Source of the DNA: Paraphysomonas bandaiensis
Lineage: Eukaryota > Chrysophyceae
Length of the DNA stretch: 64,000 nt
NCBI GenBank assembly: GCA_965644295.1
Contig: CBFFRP010000234.1
Location: 225,745-289,744 of the forward strand
Direction: 5' to 3'
Position 1 is the stretch's first letter; each line of letters starts with the position of its first letter. The notes below the pieces were generated by a model. It did no database searches, was not told the DNA's origin, and saw only the letters and a program-made list of their open reading frames with translations. The translations under genes and the position numbers were made by a program. Of this stretch, positions 55,352 through 64,000 are shown in pieces.

Positions 55352-55841
55352 AGGTTGTAGCGTTTTTGTCACACTTGTGCATGATAATTCATAGTTATAT
55401 TATTAAACTAAGTGATGCTGATAGACCCCCCCCAGAGTACAAGGTTTCATCAATGTTTCTGAAGGCGACTGAAGGACATCTATGGAGATTGTGTTGAGAA
55501 AGAATGGTGTACAAAAGCCTACTTGAGCATTGGAGAGAGCGATGGAGTCCTGCCCATGCTGTTATATCTTACTATATTACTGCTCTTTAGCTTTGTGTTC
55601 GCCTGATCTATGTTGTATTGATTTTAATTCACCTTCTATGACCTCATGCTTCTGTAATTCGTAGCTATATGCGAGTACAGTTCATGACTAGGTTTAATAC
55701 TATAATTGGCTAGGTTGAGTCATTTATTGCTTTGACTAGGTTATTACACCAATTTTGGAGTGACTAGGAAAGTCCACCAAATTGACTAGGTTGAATAATA
55801 TATCCCCAGTTCATCCCACCTAGCCACAGCAATGCAGTGGT
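55352..55841. other. Intergenic stretch with repeated TGACTAGG words
   Basis: Between 55684 and 55793 the word TGACTAGG occurs four times and GGCTAGGTTGAG once, irregularly spaced. A C8 tract lies at about 55424. No gene seen; ends at the GTGGT target duplication of the copia element. Confidence 0.45.
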
Positions 55842-56160
55842 TGTCAAGGTTTGACATTATATGAGAAGTATTAACTTAACAACAGAAGGTAACTTATACT
55901 CAAAGCTGAGAATTATAAATTATAATCAATGTCTCTTATCATTCATCAATATCATGTTGTCTCCACTACCACTCATTTCTCGTACGACGATCTTACATCG
56001 TCACTACAACTTGCATCGTCACAATATTCCGTTTTACCGCTATGTGCTTATCGTCATTCATTCTCACAATACGATTAACAAGACTACAACTGTATAATAC
56101 AGTAATTTAAATACCTTATAACTACAGCTTTCAATTGCTCTCATATAGCAGAACTCAACA
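55842..56160 (-). repeat. 3' LTR of the copia element
   Basis: 319 bp, identical by eye to 61055-61373. TG...CA ends. Confidence 0.95.
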
Positions 56161-56303
56161 CTCCCTCTCAATTCAAAGCTGTAGATAGACTCTTCACATC
56201 ACAAGACATAACTGACGGATACGCAACCACCGAAACCAAACAGGACAAACAGGTGGACGTATGACTCCGACATTTCAGCTAGTCTCACAGCACAGTCAAC
56301 TGA

Positions 56304-59300
56304 TCACTTACGTCGTTTGAACGTCTTTTCTCTAATAACCTCAACAGATGATTTTCGATCCTCTCCTAGGCATCTCTTCCTGTGTTTCTCGAAAGTTACA
56401 CCACACAACGATTTCGTGAATATGTCTGCTGTCTGATCATCTGTTCCAACGTGGTACAATATGGCAGTGTTAAAGAGGCCATCTGGATCTACGTGTTCCC
56501 TAACCCAATGGTATTTGATCTCGATGTGTTTTGAACGCTTATGGAACACCGGATTCAATGCTAAGTCACGAGCACTCTGGCTATCCAAGAAAAATGGTGT
56601 GGGTTCGCGTAGACGGAGTCCTAATTCGTCCAACACCCCCCGAAGCCATACCAGTTCTTGCATGCCAGCATACATAGCCTGATACTCACTTTGCATTGAT
56701 GACGTTGAAACGGTAGCCTGTAAAATGGACTGCCAGATAAGTGGTCCACCGGCGGCAAATACTATGTATCCAGTCGTAGATCGGCGTGACACCACATCGC
56801 CAGCCCAGTCTGCATCAGTAAAGATGTGCATGTCGAAGTGCTTACTACTGAACCGAATACCCTTTCGAACTGTACCCCTAACGTACTGCAATAGGTACGT
56901 CATTAAATAACATGTAGCCCGGGTAGGCTTAGATGCATATCTAGATAACAAACCAACTGCATATGCAATATCAGGGCGAGTATTCATAGATAGATATAAC
57001 ATGGCACCCAGTAGGCTGCGATAAGGATAATTATCTACTCCCTCTTTCTCCTCAGGTGTGAGATCGCTGTCTGCTTGATTAATTCTGTCCATTGCATCGA
57101 GGGGTAGCGGCGACTTTCGGATTTTTGATGAGGGACCGAGGAAATCAGCGAATTTGAGAAGAATTTTCTCCGCATATGTCTGCTGATCCAGCTGAATGAA
57201 ATCCTGTCCTCGCGTGACACGAACATTCAGGAAATGTTCAACGGCTCCCATATCCGTCATGTCGAATCGTTCGCAGAATCTAGCTTTTATTTCTGTAATA
57301 ATATTAAGGTCAGCACATGCGATGACGATGTCATCCACATATATGGTGAGATACACTTTATGACCTTTATATACAGCATGATACAAGCAAGGTTCTAACA
57401 CACACGGTCGAAATCCCAAGGATTTGATGAACTTGTTTATGGTTTTCCACCATGATCGTGGTGAACTACGGAGTCCATATAGAGATTTCTTCAATTTAAA
57501 ACAATGTCCAGGTGGAAGTTGAAAATCTGGAGTAGGATTCATGTAAACGTCGCCTTCAATATCGGCATAACAGAACGCACTGGAGACATCGAGTTGATGC
57601 ACAAACATACTGAACACAAGAGCCAACGCCAGAATCAACCGAACAGATATACTCTTGACTACAGGGGCAAATGTGTTGTCCACATCGACGCCAGATTGTT
57701 GACCGTACCCAAGTGCTACAAGTCGTGCTTTATGCTTCTTGATGGAGCCATCCTTATTGTACTTTCGCTTATATACGTAACGAGATTTAAGAGGTCGTGC
57801 ATCAGGCGGAGTTTCTACTACTTCAAACACTTCACGCTGAAAAAGTGCATTCCGTTCTAATCTGCGCGCCTCCTTCCATTTGTCTGCATCACTACACTGA
57901 AGAGACTCTTCGTATGACTCAGGCTCCCTATAATCAGACGGGTCAGTAATCAATGAGTCATCACTTGCCTTACACATATTAACGGCATCTTCCCCACACA
58001 GGAAGTTGATTTCACCCAGAGTAGACACGTTGGTCATCACTCTTTGGGTTCGTATCCTCTTGCTTATAGCAGCTGGCGGGTTAGCAGTTTGACTACTAGG
58101 GACACACACACTTGTCTCTCTAGACGAAGTGCTCACGCTTCTCTCGGGTAAGGCACATGGAGTCTGCTCACTCCCTGATGAGTCATCTGCCGTAGACTGT
58201 TTGGGTGTCCCACCCCCAGCCGGCATCGATCGCTCCTCACCACCTGCCCCATCGTCACGGGTCGCAGGATTTTCGTGCCACCTGCGCAAATTATACGACT
58301 GAGTTAGTTTCACTACATCAGCTATATGTATCGGAGTCTTCTCCTCCAACTGCTCTCTACCAGCAGTTACTAAGGCTCTATAAGCCACGATCAAACCTTT
58401 CCGAACCACGACTCTCGTAGTCCTAAACAGGAAACCCTCATCGGTATGGTAAGATCCAATCAAATGGTTGAACTCTTCAACCTGTCGAGCCTGGGGATCA
58501 TGTTTAACTAACGCAGCCTCCAGCTCCTCGAAATACTCCTTCTCTCTGGGGGGAATGCTTTCGTCGAATAACACATGTATTGACACAACTTCGGACTCTC
58601 CTAGCCATATTCTGTATCCCCTCTTCTTTTTGGAGAGACCTAAAAAATATCCAATCTGCGATTTGCCTTGCCAATTTTTTCGACGATCACCCCTGGGAGT
58701 CTTCACATAAGCTTTACACCCCCATCGACGTAAACTGGATAAATCCGGAACAGAACCTCCAGGTACACACTCCATGGGAGACATCCATCCGCGGTAGGTC
58801 CGAGTGGGCATCATGCGAATAATTTCAGATGCATATACGTAGGCATCCCACCAGAATGGAACTGGGAATCCAGCATCTGACAGCATTGCAAGAGTCATCT
58901 CTCCCGCGGTTCGAAAACGTCTCTCAGACACGCCATTCATCTCAGGTGAGTCCGTAGAGCTCCACGTAATTGAGGTGCCAAACTTGCTGTGAAGATACTC
59001 CTGAATAGACTTATCAATGAGTTCGGCTCCCCCATCGGCATGATACACAGATAGTCGATGAACTCCTGGATACTTGGGAAGAAGAACCTCGACCCAATTC
59101 CTAATGTGCTCCAACACCTCACTTGCGGTCCGAGTTTTCAACGGAAACTCCCAGCATTCCTTGGTGGCCACATCTGTCAACGCTAATACATACCGGTATC
59201 CCTGTCGAGATGGACAATTGAAATATACTCCTATATCGACAGTTACTTTTTCCAGAAACCTTGTCGCCTGTAGCTCTTCATCACTCTTCCCAGGAAACGA

Positions 59301-61070
59301 GATTCTGGTAATCTTCGACTTTGCACAGGCTTTGCAGATACCCTTGGTTTTCTGAAGACTCTTCTTACTCAGATGAGATCTGTTAAGGCCACTCCCTGTG
59401 AACAACCGATGTTTGAAAGCTTCTAATAGCTTGCGCTTGCTGACATGCCCGCATCGTTTGTGAAGCAATTCCAGAGGGTCTTCATTTGTTTTATCCGATA
59501 GATGTACTTCTGCAGCTAAACTCGTCAAGTCAGGTAACTCCAACAAGTCCTTTAGATCAACGAAGGGCATTCCATTATCTGAATACCTAGCTTCAAGAAC
59601 AACTTCTGCATTATCCAATCGCACTATTTTTGGGGTCTCTAGCAGCTGAAGTCCATATCCAAGCGTACGAAGCATCCCTCCCGAACAAATATTCTTGACT
59701 GAGTCGGGGCATACCTTTAATTTTGTCCAGTCACCATAGTTGCCTGAGCCAGTATATCGTAAGCTGGATCCCGCTTTGGTTGTCTGAATGGCTCCTTCGT
59801 CTGCAACAAATGTCTGTAGAATATCACTGTTCTTGATGATGAAGAGTTGTTTCGACGCGCAGCTGTCTAGAAATACAATGTCTTCAGAAGTATGCAGCAC
59901 CTCATCTGCAACATTCACTTCTAAGTTACTCGATTCATCATATAACAACATGTGCACAGAATCATCCTCTTGCTCGTCTCTTTGAAGATAACGATTCCAG
60001 TCCGAGCTCTTTTTGATGGGCCTTTCCATCGTACCGTTTTTTTCGGAAAAATGTCGTTTTTTGTTAACAGAATCCTCCGCTTTCCTTGTTTTTCGAACTT
60101 GAGCTCGATGTCTGCATTCATGAGCTCGATGTCCAGATACGCCACACACAAAGCATCCATCATCATCAGCGCCATTTTTTGACTTACTTCTTTTGGATTC
60201 TGATTGCTCTCTTCGATGCTTGTTTTTACCATTGCGCTTCATTTGGGAGATCTTCAGATCTTTCTTCTTCATCCAGCAGTTCTTCTGCGTGTGACCTCGT
60301 TTTCCACATTTAGAGTATGAGCATGTTACCTCTTGATCAGAAGAATTCCAATGTACTTCCGGTGCAGAAGACTCCTGTGGTAGACCCTTTGCCTGGTCGA
60401 AGCGCCTACAAATGGTGATCATCTCATTAAATGAAATATCACCTTTCAGGTAGATGTTTGTGTACAGCTGCTCCAGATCCTTCCTCGTTTCCAGCGCAGT
60501 CTGCAGCTTCGTTTTTTTGGATACGTCAGTTGGCGGCTCACCAAGTTCCGTCATTTTTTGGACAATTCCGTTCAGTCGATCAATGGCTGTACACACCAGC
60601 TCCCCCTGTAGAATTCTAAATGACGCAAACTGTTTATTCAGTTCCACCAATTCGTACTGGGTTTCCCCACGAAATCTAATAACCAATTTATTTACCAATT
60701 CACTTGCTAACATCTCCTTATCGGGATCATCAGGTGGAAGCATGTCCTTCTCTCGGAAGTATTGATCAACAATCTCAAGCGCCTCCGCCACAGGTTGAAC
60801 AGCTTCGAAGATGGAACTGATGCAGGTGTCTTTCCTCTCCAACCACTTGTCGAGGTCTTCCTTATACTTGTTTTTCACAGCTGTGGACGCATTGTCAGCA
60901 GGTCGATGCGGTCGCTCTTCCAACCCAAGATGGTTCCGATTCTTTCTCATAAGCCAAACTCTCAATCGCTTCGTCCAGTTCACAACACCGAACTGATCGA
61001 ACTTCGGAAGGTGTTTCCATTCCGAACTACTTGCGGAACTACCGTCTGCTACCATGTCAAGGTTTGACAT
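56304..61070 (-). CDS. Copia Gag-Pol polyprotein
   Basis: A single frame of 1588 residues. Gag: UBN2-like N-terminal region, then two zinc knuckles, the first atypical CX4CX4HX4C (about residue 253) and the second standard CFVCGVSGHRAHEC (about 307). Aspartic protease FLDSCAS (about 400). Integrase: HHCC finger (about 534-580), then catalytic D of VTVDIG, D of YHADGG and E of NGVSERRF (about 610-715), plus the GKSQIGYFLG block. Reverse transcriptase: YVDD at about 1246. RNase H: TDADWAG (about 1418) and VSTSSMQSEYQA. Integrase before RT marks Ty1/copia. The first ATG (61070) lies inside the LTR and the next (61055) spans the LTR/primer-site border. No frame break was found. Confidence 0.96.
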   Translation of the reverse strand: MSNLDMVADGSSASSSEWKHLPKFDQFGVVNWTKRLRVWLMRKNRNHLGLEERPHRPADNASTAVKNKYKEDLDKWLERKDTCISSIFEAVQPVAEALEIVDQYFREKDMLPPDDPDKEMLASELVNKLVIRFRGETQYELVELNKQFASFRILQGELVCTAIDRLNGIVQKMTELGEPPTDVSKKTKLQTALETRKDLEQLYTNIYLKGDISFNEMITICRRFDQAKGLPQESSAPEVHWNSSDQEVTCSYSKCGKRGHTQKNCWMKKKDLKISQMKRNGKNKHRREQSESKRSKSKNGADDDGCFVCGVSGHRAHECRHRAQVRKTRKAEDSVNKKRHFSEKNGTMERPIKKSSDWNRYLQRDEQEDDSVHMLLYDESSNLEVNVADEVLHTSEDIVFLDSCASKQLFIIKNSDILQTFVADEGAIQTTKAGSSLRYTGSGNYGDWTKLKVCPDSVKNICSGGMLRTLGYGLQLLETPKIVRLDNAEVVLEARYSDNGMPFVDLKDLLELPDLTSLAAEVHLSDKTNEDPLELLHKRCGHVSKRKLLEAFKHRLFTGSGLNRSHLSKKSLQKTKGICKACAKSKITRISFPGKSDEELQATRFLEKVTVDIGVYFNCPSRQGYRYVLALTDVATKECWEFPLKTRTASEVLEHIRNWVEVLLPKYPGVHRLSVYHADGGAELIDKSIQEYLHSKFGTSITWSSTDSPEMNGVSERRFRTAGEMTLAMLSDAGFPVPFWWDAYVYASEIIRMMPTRTYRGWMSPMECVPGGSVPDLSSLRRWGCKAYVKTPRGDRRKNWQGKSQIGYFLGLSKKKRGYRIWLGESEVVSIHVLFDESIPPREKEYFEELEAALVKHDPQARQVEEFNHLIGSYHTDEGFLFRTTRVVVRKGLIVAYRALVTAGREQLEEKTPIHIADVVKLTQSYNLRRWHENPATRDDGAGGEERSMPAGGGTPKQSTADDSSGSEQTPCALPERSVSTSSRETSVCVPSSQTANPPAAISKRIRTQRVMTNVSTLGEINFLCGEDAVNMCKASDDSLITDPSDYREPESYEESLQCSDADKWKEARRLERNALFQREVFEVVETPPDARPLKSRYVYKRKYNKDGSIKKHKARLVALGYGQQSGVDVDNTFAPVVKSISVRLILALALVFSMFVHQLDVSSAFCYADIEGDVYMNPTPDFQLPPGHCFKLKKSLYGLRSSPRSWWKTINKFIKSLGFRPCVLEPCLYHAVYKGHKVYLTIYVDDIVIACADLNIITEIKARFCERFDMTDMGAVEHFLNVRVTRGQDFIQLDQQTYAEKILLKFADFLGPSSKIRKSPLPLDAMDRINQADSDLTPEEKEGVDNYPYRSLLGAMLYLSMNTRPDIAYAVGLLSRYASKPTRATCYLMTYLLQYVRGTVRKGIRFSSKHFDMHIFTDADWAGDVVSRRSTTGYIVFAAGGPLIWQSILQATVSTSSMQSEYQAMYAGMQELVWLRGVLDELGLRLREPTPFFLDSQSARDLALNPVFHKRSKHIEIKYHWVREHVDPDGLFNTAILYHVGTDDQTADIFTKSLCGVTFEKHRKRCLGEDRKSSVEVIREKTFKRRK
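61045..61054 (-). other. Primer-binding site for initiator tRNA-Met
   Basis: TGGTAGCAGA on the minus strand, immediately after the 5' LTR end. It is complementary to the conserved TCTGCTACCA 3' end of eukaryotic initiator tRNA-Met. It lies inside the Gag-Pol frame. Confidence 0.85.
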
Positions 61071-61373
61071 TATATGAGAAGTATTAACTTAACAACAGAA
61101 GGTAACTTATACTCAAAGCTGAGAATTATAAATTATAATCAATGTCTCTTATCATTCATCAATATCATGTTGTCTCCACTACCACTCATTTCTCGTACGA
61201 CGATCTTACATCGTCACTACAACTTGCATCGTCACAATATTCCGTTTTACCGCTATGTGCTTATCGTCATTCATTCTCACAATACGATTAACAAGACTAC
61301 AACTGTATAATACAGTAATTTAAATACCTTATAACTACAGCTTTCAATTGCTCTCATATAGCAGAACTCAACA
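61055..61373 (-). repeat. 5' LTR of the copia element
   Basis: 319 bp, identical by eye to 55842-56160. It contains the first ATG of Gag-Pol 16 nt from its inner end. Confidence 0.95.
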
Positions 61374-61419
61374 GTGGTTACAATATCACAAAACCCAACA
61401 TCAATTAACCTAACACTAA

Positions 61420-62607
61420 TTACAATACTATTACATTCGATGCATCAGTATCATTATACTGACTGGAAGCTAAGTGCTTATCTTTAACAGGTAGATTAAC
61501 ATCTTTTCCTTTCTTTAGCAGTCTCTTCTCCTGATATAAACCACCATTAGAAAAATCTAATCTGCATATAATACTCACTTTTTTAGACAGTTTTTTCACA
61601 GATTTAATGCGCTTATCACGATATTCATTTCGATCTTCTGTCGCTGTTTTTATCTGGTTGGTACATAAATTGTCTTGTTCACTACAGTTTTCAATCACTT
61701 CTGCGATGTCACCACTTGGCCTTTTAGAGTACGCCCCGGCTAGCTCCCCTGGCCGAGGATTAGCTACTAACATTTCTACAGTACTATCGAAGTCATAGCT
61801 GCAAAGGTCCAGTGCGGTGCGAATATCTTGAGGCGTAGCCCAAGGTGTCACTTGTAAAACTTGAGTATAGACGTACTCCTGTTTAGCACCGGACACGGCC
61901 AGAGAGGTATTGCTTGTCACAGGTCCGGAGTTGTTAGCCTGAGGTAGTTCAACATGGGGAAGGGAAATGGCTGCCTGCTTATCTATGCGTTTCAAGGAGT
62001 TGTAATGATACTCCCCATGATAGGACAGGTGAAGTTCTGTCCGACTTTTCGCAGGAGATGGAAGTAAGAAGGTAGGTCCGTCGAGTTGGTGAACATGAAT
62101 ATCAACGCATAATACCTGCGATGCAGCGTAGAGCTCTTGGTGACCTCCCCACTCTCCAGGACACCTAAATATTATACAGTTAACTGAAAACAGTTTTGAA
62201 TGTAAAACAAAATGCTCAGTCATGTACTGTATTTACATGTTCATCACAAACCACCTCAGTCTATTTACATAGTCATCAAAGCTCTCATCGTCCTCTATGA
62301 ATAAACTGAAATGCTCATCATTCGCAGCAATATAATTCATTATAGCATCTCTAACTTCGATATGCTTCTTGTCATCGCCGTACAACTGGTCTGATAGAGA
62401 TCGAAACAAGCAGTTGCCATCGCCGTCAATGTATTCAATGCGAAAGCCATCTTGAAGTAATTCGTCCGCGAATTTTCTTTCAGCGGAGGATTCATAATCA
62501 CGTTTACGATGAATTTCTTTCTTTATTCTCTTCTTTTCCATCCTATCAGCCTTCTTGTCATTGGCCATTTTCTGTGCAGCGGCTTTCTTTTTTGACTGTT
62601 TCGGCAT
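61420..62607 (-). CDS. OTUD3: OTU-domain deubiquitinase (OTUD3-like)
   Basis: Two exons on the minus strand: 62607-62255 and 62164-61420; 365 residues. A basic N-terminus (MPKQSKKKAAAQKMAND) precedes the OTU domain. Catalytic DGDGNCLFRSLSDQLYG supplies the Asp and Cys; GEWGGHQELYAASQ and HLSYHGEYHYNSL supply the later motifs and the His. A UBA-like helix bundle (QVTPWATPQDIRTALDLCSYDFDSTVEMLVAN region) follows, as in OTUD3 relatives, then a basic tail. It should cleave ubiquitin from target proteins in the cytosol. The stop codon lies only about 45 bp from the copia insertion, so the transcript's 3' end probably falls in or near the LTR. Head-to-head with centrin. Confidence 0.9.
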
Positions 62608-63033
62608 CTCTCTCCTCCCTATGCACAGGACTGAGACATCAATGCATCCTCAATGCCATATTGCACCCTGTTATAACTGCTCTGCTCTTGCATATGCATT
62701 GCATCACAGTCGGAGAAATGTTCGTGCAGAATATTCCTTCCCAGCCGTGTGGGTATCAGTCGGATCTGGTGTGGTCCTGTCCTACATGTGTATGTGTGTA
62801 TGGTACATGTCTAGATGTCTGCAGCATATACACCGCTGTATGTATGCATATAGCCGCATAGAGAATTCCGTATAACTTCATCCCGGAATACGTCTCCCGG
62901 AATATTTCAGTTTGCCCCTTCAAGATATTATGACGGTTAAGTTTCAAAGCCTGTTCAATAGCAGGAAAGTACAGTGCAAGAACTAAGTTGAAATATCCAA
63001 ACCATCCTGCAAACACATCATAGCAGAGCAGGC
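62608..63033. promoter_or_regulatory. Divergent spacer between OTU and centrin genes
   Basis: 426 bp. It contains a short CTGTATGTATGC word (62827) like those near the shared decamer elsewhere, but no exact decamer (closest is TACAGCGGTG in reverse, 62831). Confidence 0.35.
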
Positions 63034-63594
63034 ATGTTGTCGAAAAAGTTTGGAGGCTCAAGCGCTCTCTCTCCCCCTAAAAGAGGAAGAGCAGCTAAAC
63101 CATCGAAGCAAGGGCTGGATGACGAATCCATGGAAGAAATTAAGGAAGCTTTCAATTTGTTCGATACTGAAGGCAAGGGTGTCATCGATGTCAGAGAATT
63201 AAAAGCCGCATTTAGAGCGCTTGGATTTCAAGTGAAAAAAGCCGAAATACGTCAAATGTTTGTCGATATGGATAAAGACTTTGCTTCGGCGACTGTTACG
63301 TTTGATGAATTCGTAGAAATGGTCAAACCACGAATGTTGAGCCGAGACTCAAGAGAAGAAATACTAAAAGTGTTTGCGTTGTTTGATGATGACAATACTG
63401 GGGCCGTATCCTTTAAAAATTTGAAACGGGTCGCGAATGAACTTGGAGAGAACCTCACTGATGAGGAGTTGCAGGAGATGATAGACGAAGCAGACAGAGA
63501 CGGAGACGGCGTCATCAACGAAGAAGAATTCTATCGCGTTATGAGAAAGAGAGAAAACCCACTTGATGAAATTGATTCTGACGACGATTTCTAA
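63034..63594 (+). CDS. CETN: Centrin (caltractin)
   Basis: Single exon, 186 residues. A basic N-terminus of about 28 residues precedes four EF-hands. EF1 ([14 protein letters not shown]) and EF4 ([14 protein letters not shown]) keep the calcium ligands. EF2 ([16 protein letters not shown]) is degenerate. EF3 ([14 protein letters not shown]) lacks the final acidic ligand. This pattern is usual for centrins, which act at basal bodies and contractile fibres. The C-terminus [13 protein letters not shown] is acidic; many centrins end instead in KKTSLY, so this variant lacks that tail. Together with DRC10 it fits a flagellated cell. Confidence 0.93.
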   Translation: MLSKKFGGSSALSPPKRGRAAKPSKQGLDDESMEEIKEAFNLFDTEGKGVIDVRELKAAFRALGFQVKKAEIRQMFVDMDKDFASATVTFDEFVEMVKPRMLSRDSREEILKVFALFDDDNTGAVSFKNLKRVANELGENLTDEELQEMIDEADRDGDGVINEEEFYRVMRKRENPLDEIDSDDDF

Positions 63595-64000
63595 TATTTG
63601 TAAATTACCATACATGGCCGAAAGACCGTATATTTTAGTTGTGTAGCAGATGCAGTTGCACTATAGCCATGTCAGCTCCATATGTTTGCGATTATGAATA
63701 ATATATTGCCTATGATACACATGTGTATGTGTAATGAGGTGCTTGTAGTAATAATAATTATTATATCGCTGCTACCATATAATCTTTCATGCGTACAGAT
63801 GATGTAGGTAGGATATGAGAGTGCTAAAGCCTTCTTGCAACAATTATACTCTTACCACTATCAAACCCTGCTATATCTAAAACTCCTTACATATATATAA
63901 GTAAATATGATCTGAAGATGTGACATTTTTAATTACTTAATGCATTGCCATCAATTTTTTACATGTCATCACTCTTGCATTTTAGGTTTAAATGTTTAGT
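63595..64000. other. 3' flank of centrin
   Basis: About 400 bp of AT-rich DNA; no further feature recognised before the window ends. Confidence 0.5.

Larger units (their letters stand above)
55842..61373 (-). mobile_element. Complete Ty1/copia LTR retrotransposon
   Basis: 5532 bp. LTRs at 55842-56160 and 61055-61373 are 319 bp each, begin TG and end CA, and appear identical. The insertion is flanked by the 5-bp direct repeat GTGGT (55837-55841 and 61374-61378). The primer-binding site TGGTAGCAGA follows the 5' LTR directly and pairs with the 3' end of initiator tRNA-Met. The polypurine tract GAGAGGGAG abuts the 3' LTR. One intact ORF spans the interior. Identical LTRs and an unbroken ORF indicate a recent insertion, possibly still competent. 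Confidence 0.96.

Noticed and set aside
1-64000. CRISPR array, bacterial operon or prophage
   Set aside because: No spaced direct repeats; genes have spliceosomal introns and the content is eukaryotic.

Overview
This is a eukaryotic nuclear window from what is most likely a flagellated stramenopile. Genes are broken by short introns, mostly 42-160 nt, with GT-AG ends and one GC-AG case. Pointers to stramenopiles are a myosin ending in a PX domain (an architecture described from oomycetes), secreted proteins made of PTxxPTxx repeats, and decayed hAT transposases that resemble my recollection of oomycete copies. A DRC10-like axonemal protein and a centrin point to a 9+2 flagellum. Species is not determinable from this window.

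Layout. 1-784 holds the 3' end of a PP5-type phosphatase (+). 1869-6382 is a seven-exon PX myosin (-), divergent from a secreted GT61 glycosyltransferase (6915-8386, +). 8.7-11.0 kb is repeat-rich, with two copies of a dispersed repeat and a C-rich ORF with a 42-bp tandem repeat. 11229-14995 is a 14-exon ABCF/GCN20-type ATPase (-). It is followed by a roughly 1.1-kb (TATG)n array. 17129-19562 is a two-domain fluoride exporter (-) with a long cysteine-rich tail of unknown function, divergent from a PT-repeat secreted protein (+). 21872-26172 is an Hrq1-type helicase (-), divergent from DRC10 (+). 29287-30996 is asparagine synthetase (-), divergent from a DMT/EamA transporter (+).

33.7-34.5 kb is an internally deleted hAT element. 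34640-36130 is the SWI/SNF subunit SMARCD/BAF60 (-), divergent from a DUF389 membrane protein (+). A small two-exon gene (39366-39632, -) is divergent from a secreted RCC1-like repeat protein (40004-42321, +). 42.8-46.3 kb holds unresolved exons, a sulfotransferase-like gene and a broken hAT transposase with a 456-bp tandem duplication. 46737-47390 is an MTH1-like Nudix hydrolase (-). Three tandem tRNA-Thr(AGT) genes follow (-), then a secreted protein with two SET-like domains (+). 52563-53589 is a type I membrane protein (+). 54.4-55.4 kb is a long inverted repeat. 55842-61373 is a complete, apparently young Ty1/copia retrotransposon (-) with identical LTRs and a 5-bp target duplication, inserted just downstream of an OTU deubiquitinase (61420-62607, -). 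That gene is divergent from centrin (63034-63594, +).

How it fits together. Gene strands alternate almost strictly, giving seven head-to-head pairs with 370-670 bp spacers. Several spacers share a 10-bp motif, TACAGCAGTA, and short (TATG)n runs, suggesting bidirectional promoters. Most gene products are housekeeping (translation control, chromatin, DNA repair, nucleotide sanitation, amino-acid synthesis, cytoskeleton) or secreted and surface proteins; no single pathway unites them. Exon joins were worked out by hand from reading frame and splice sites, with no expression evidence.
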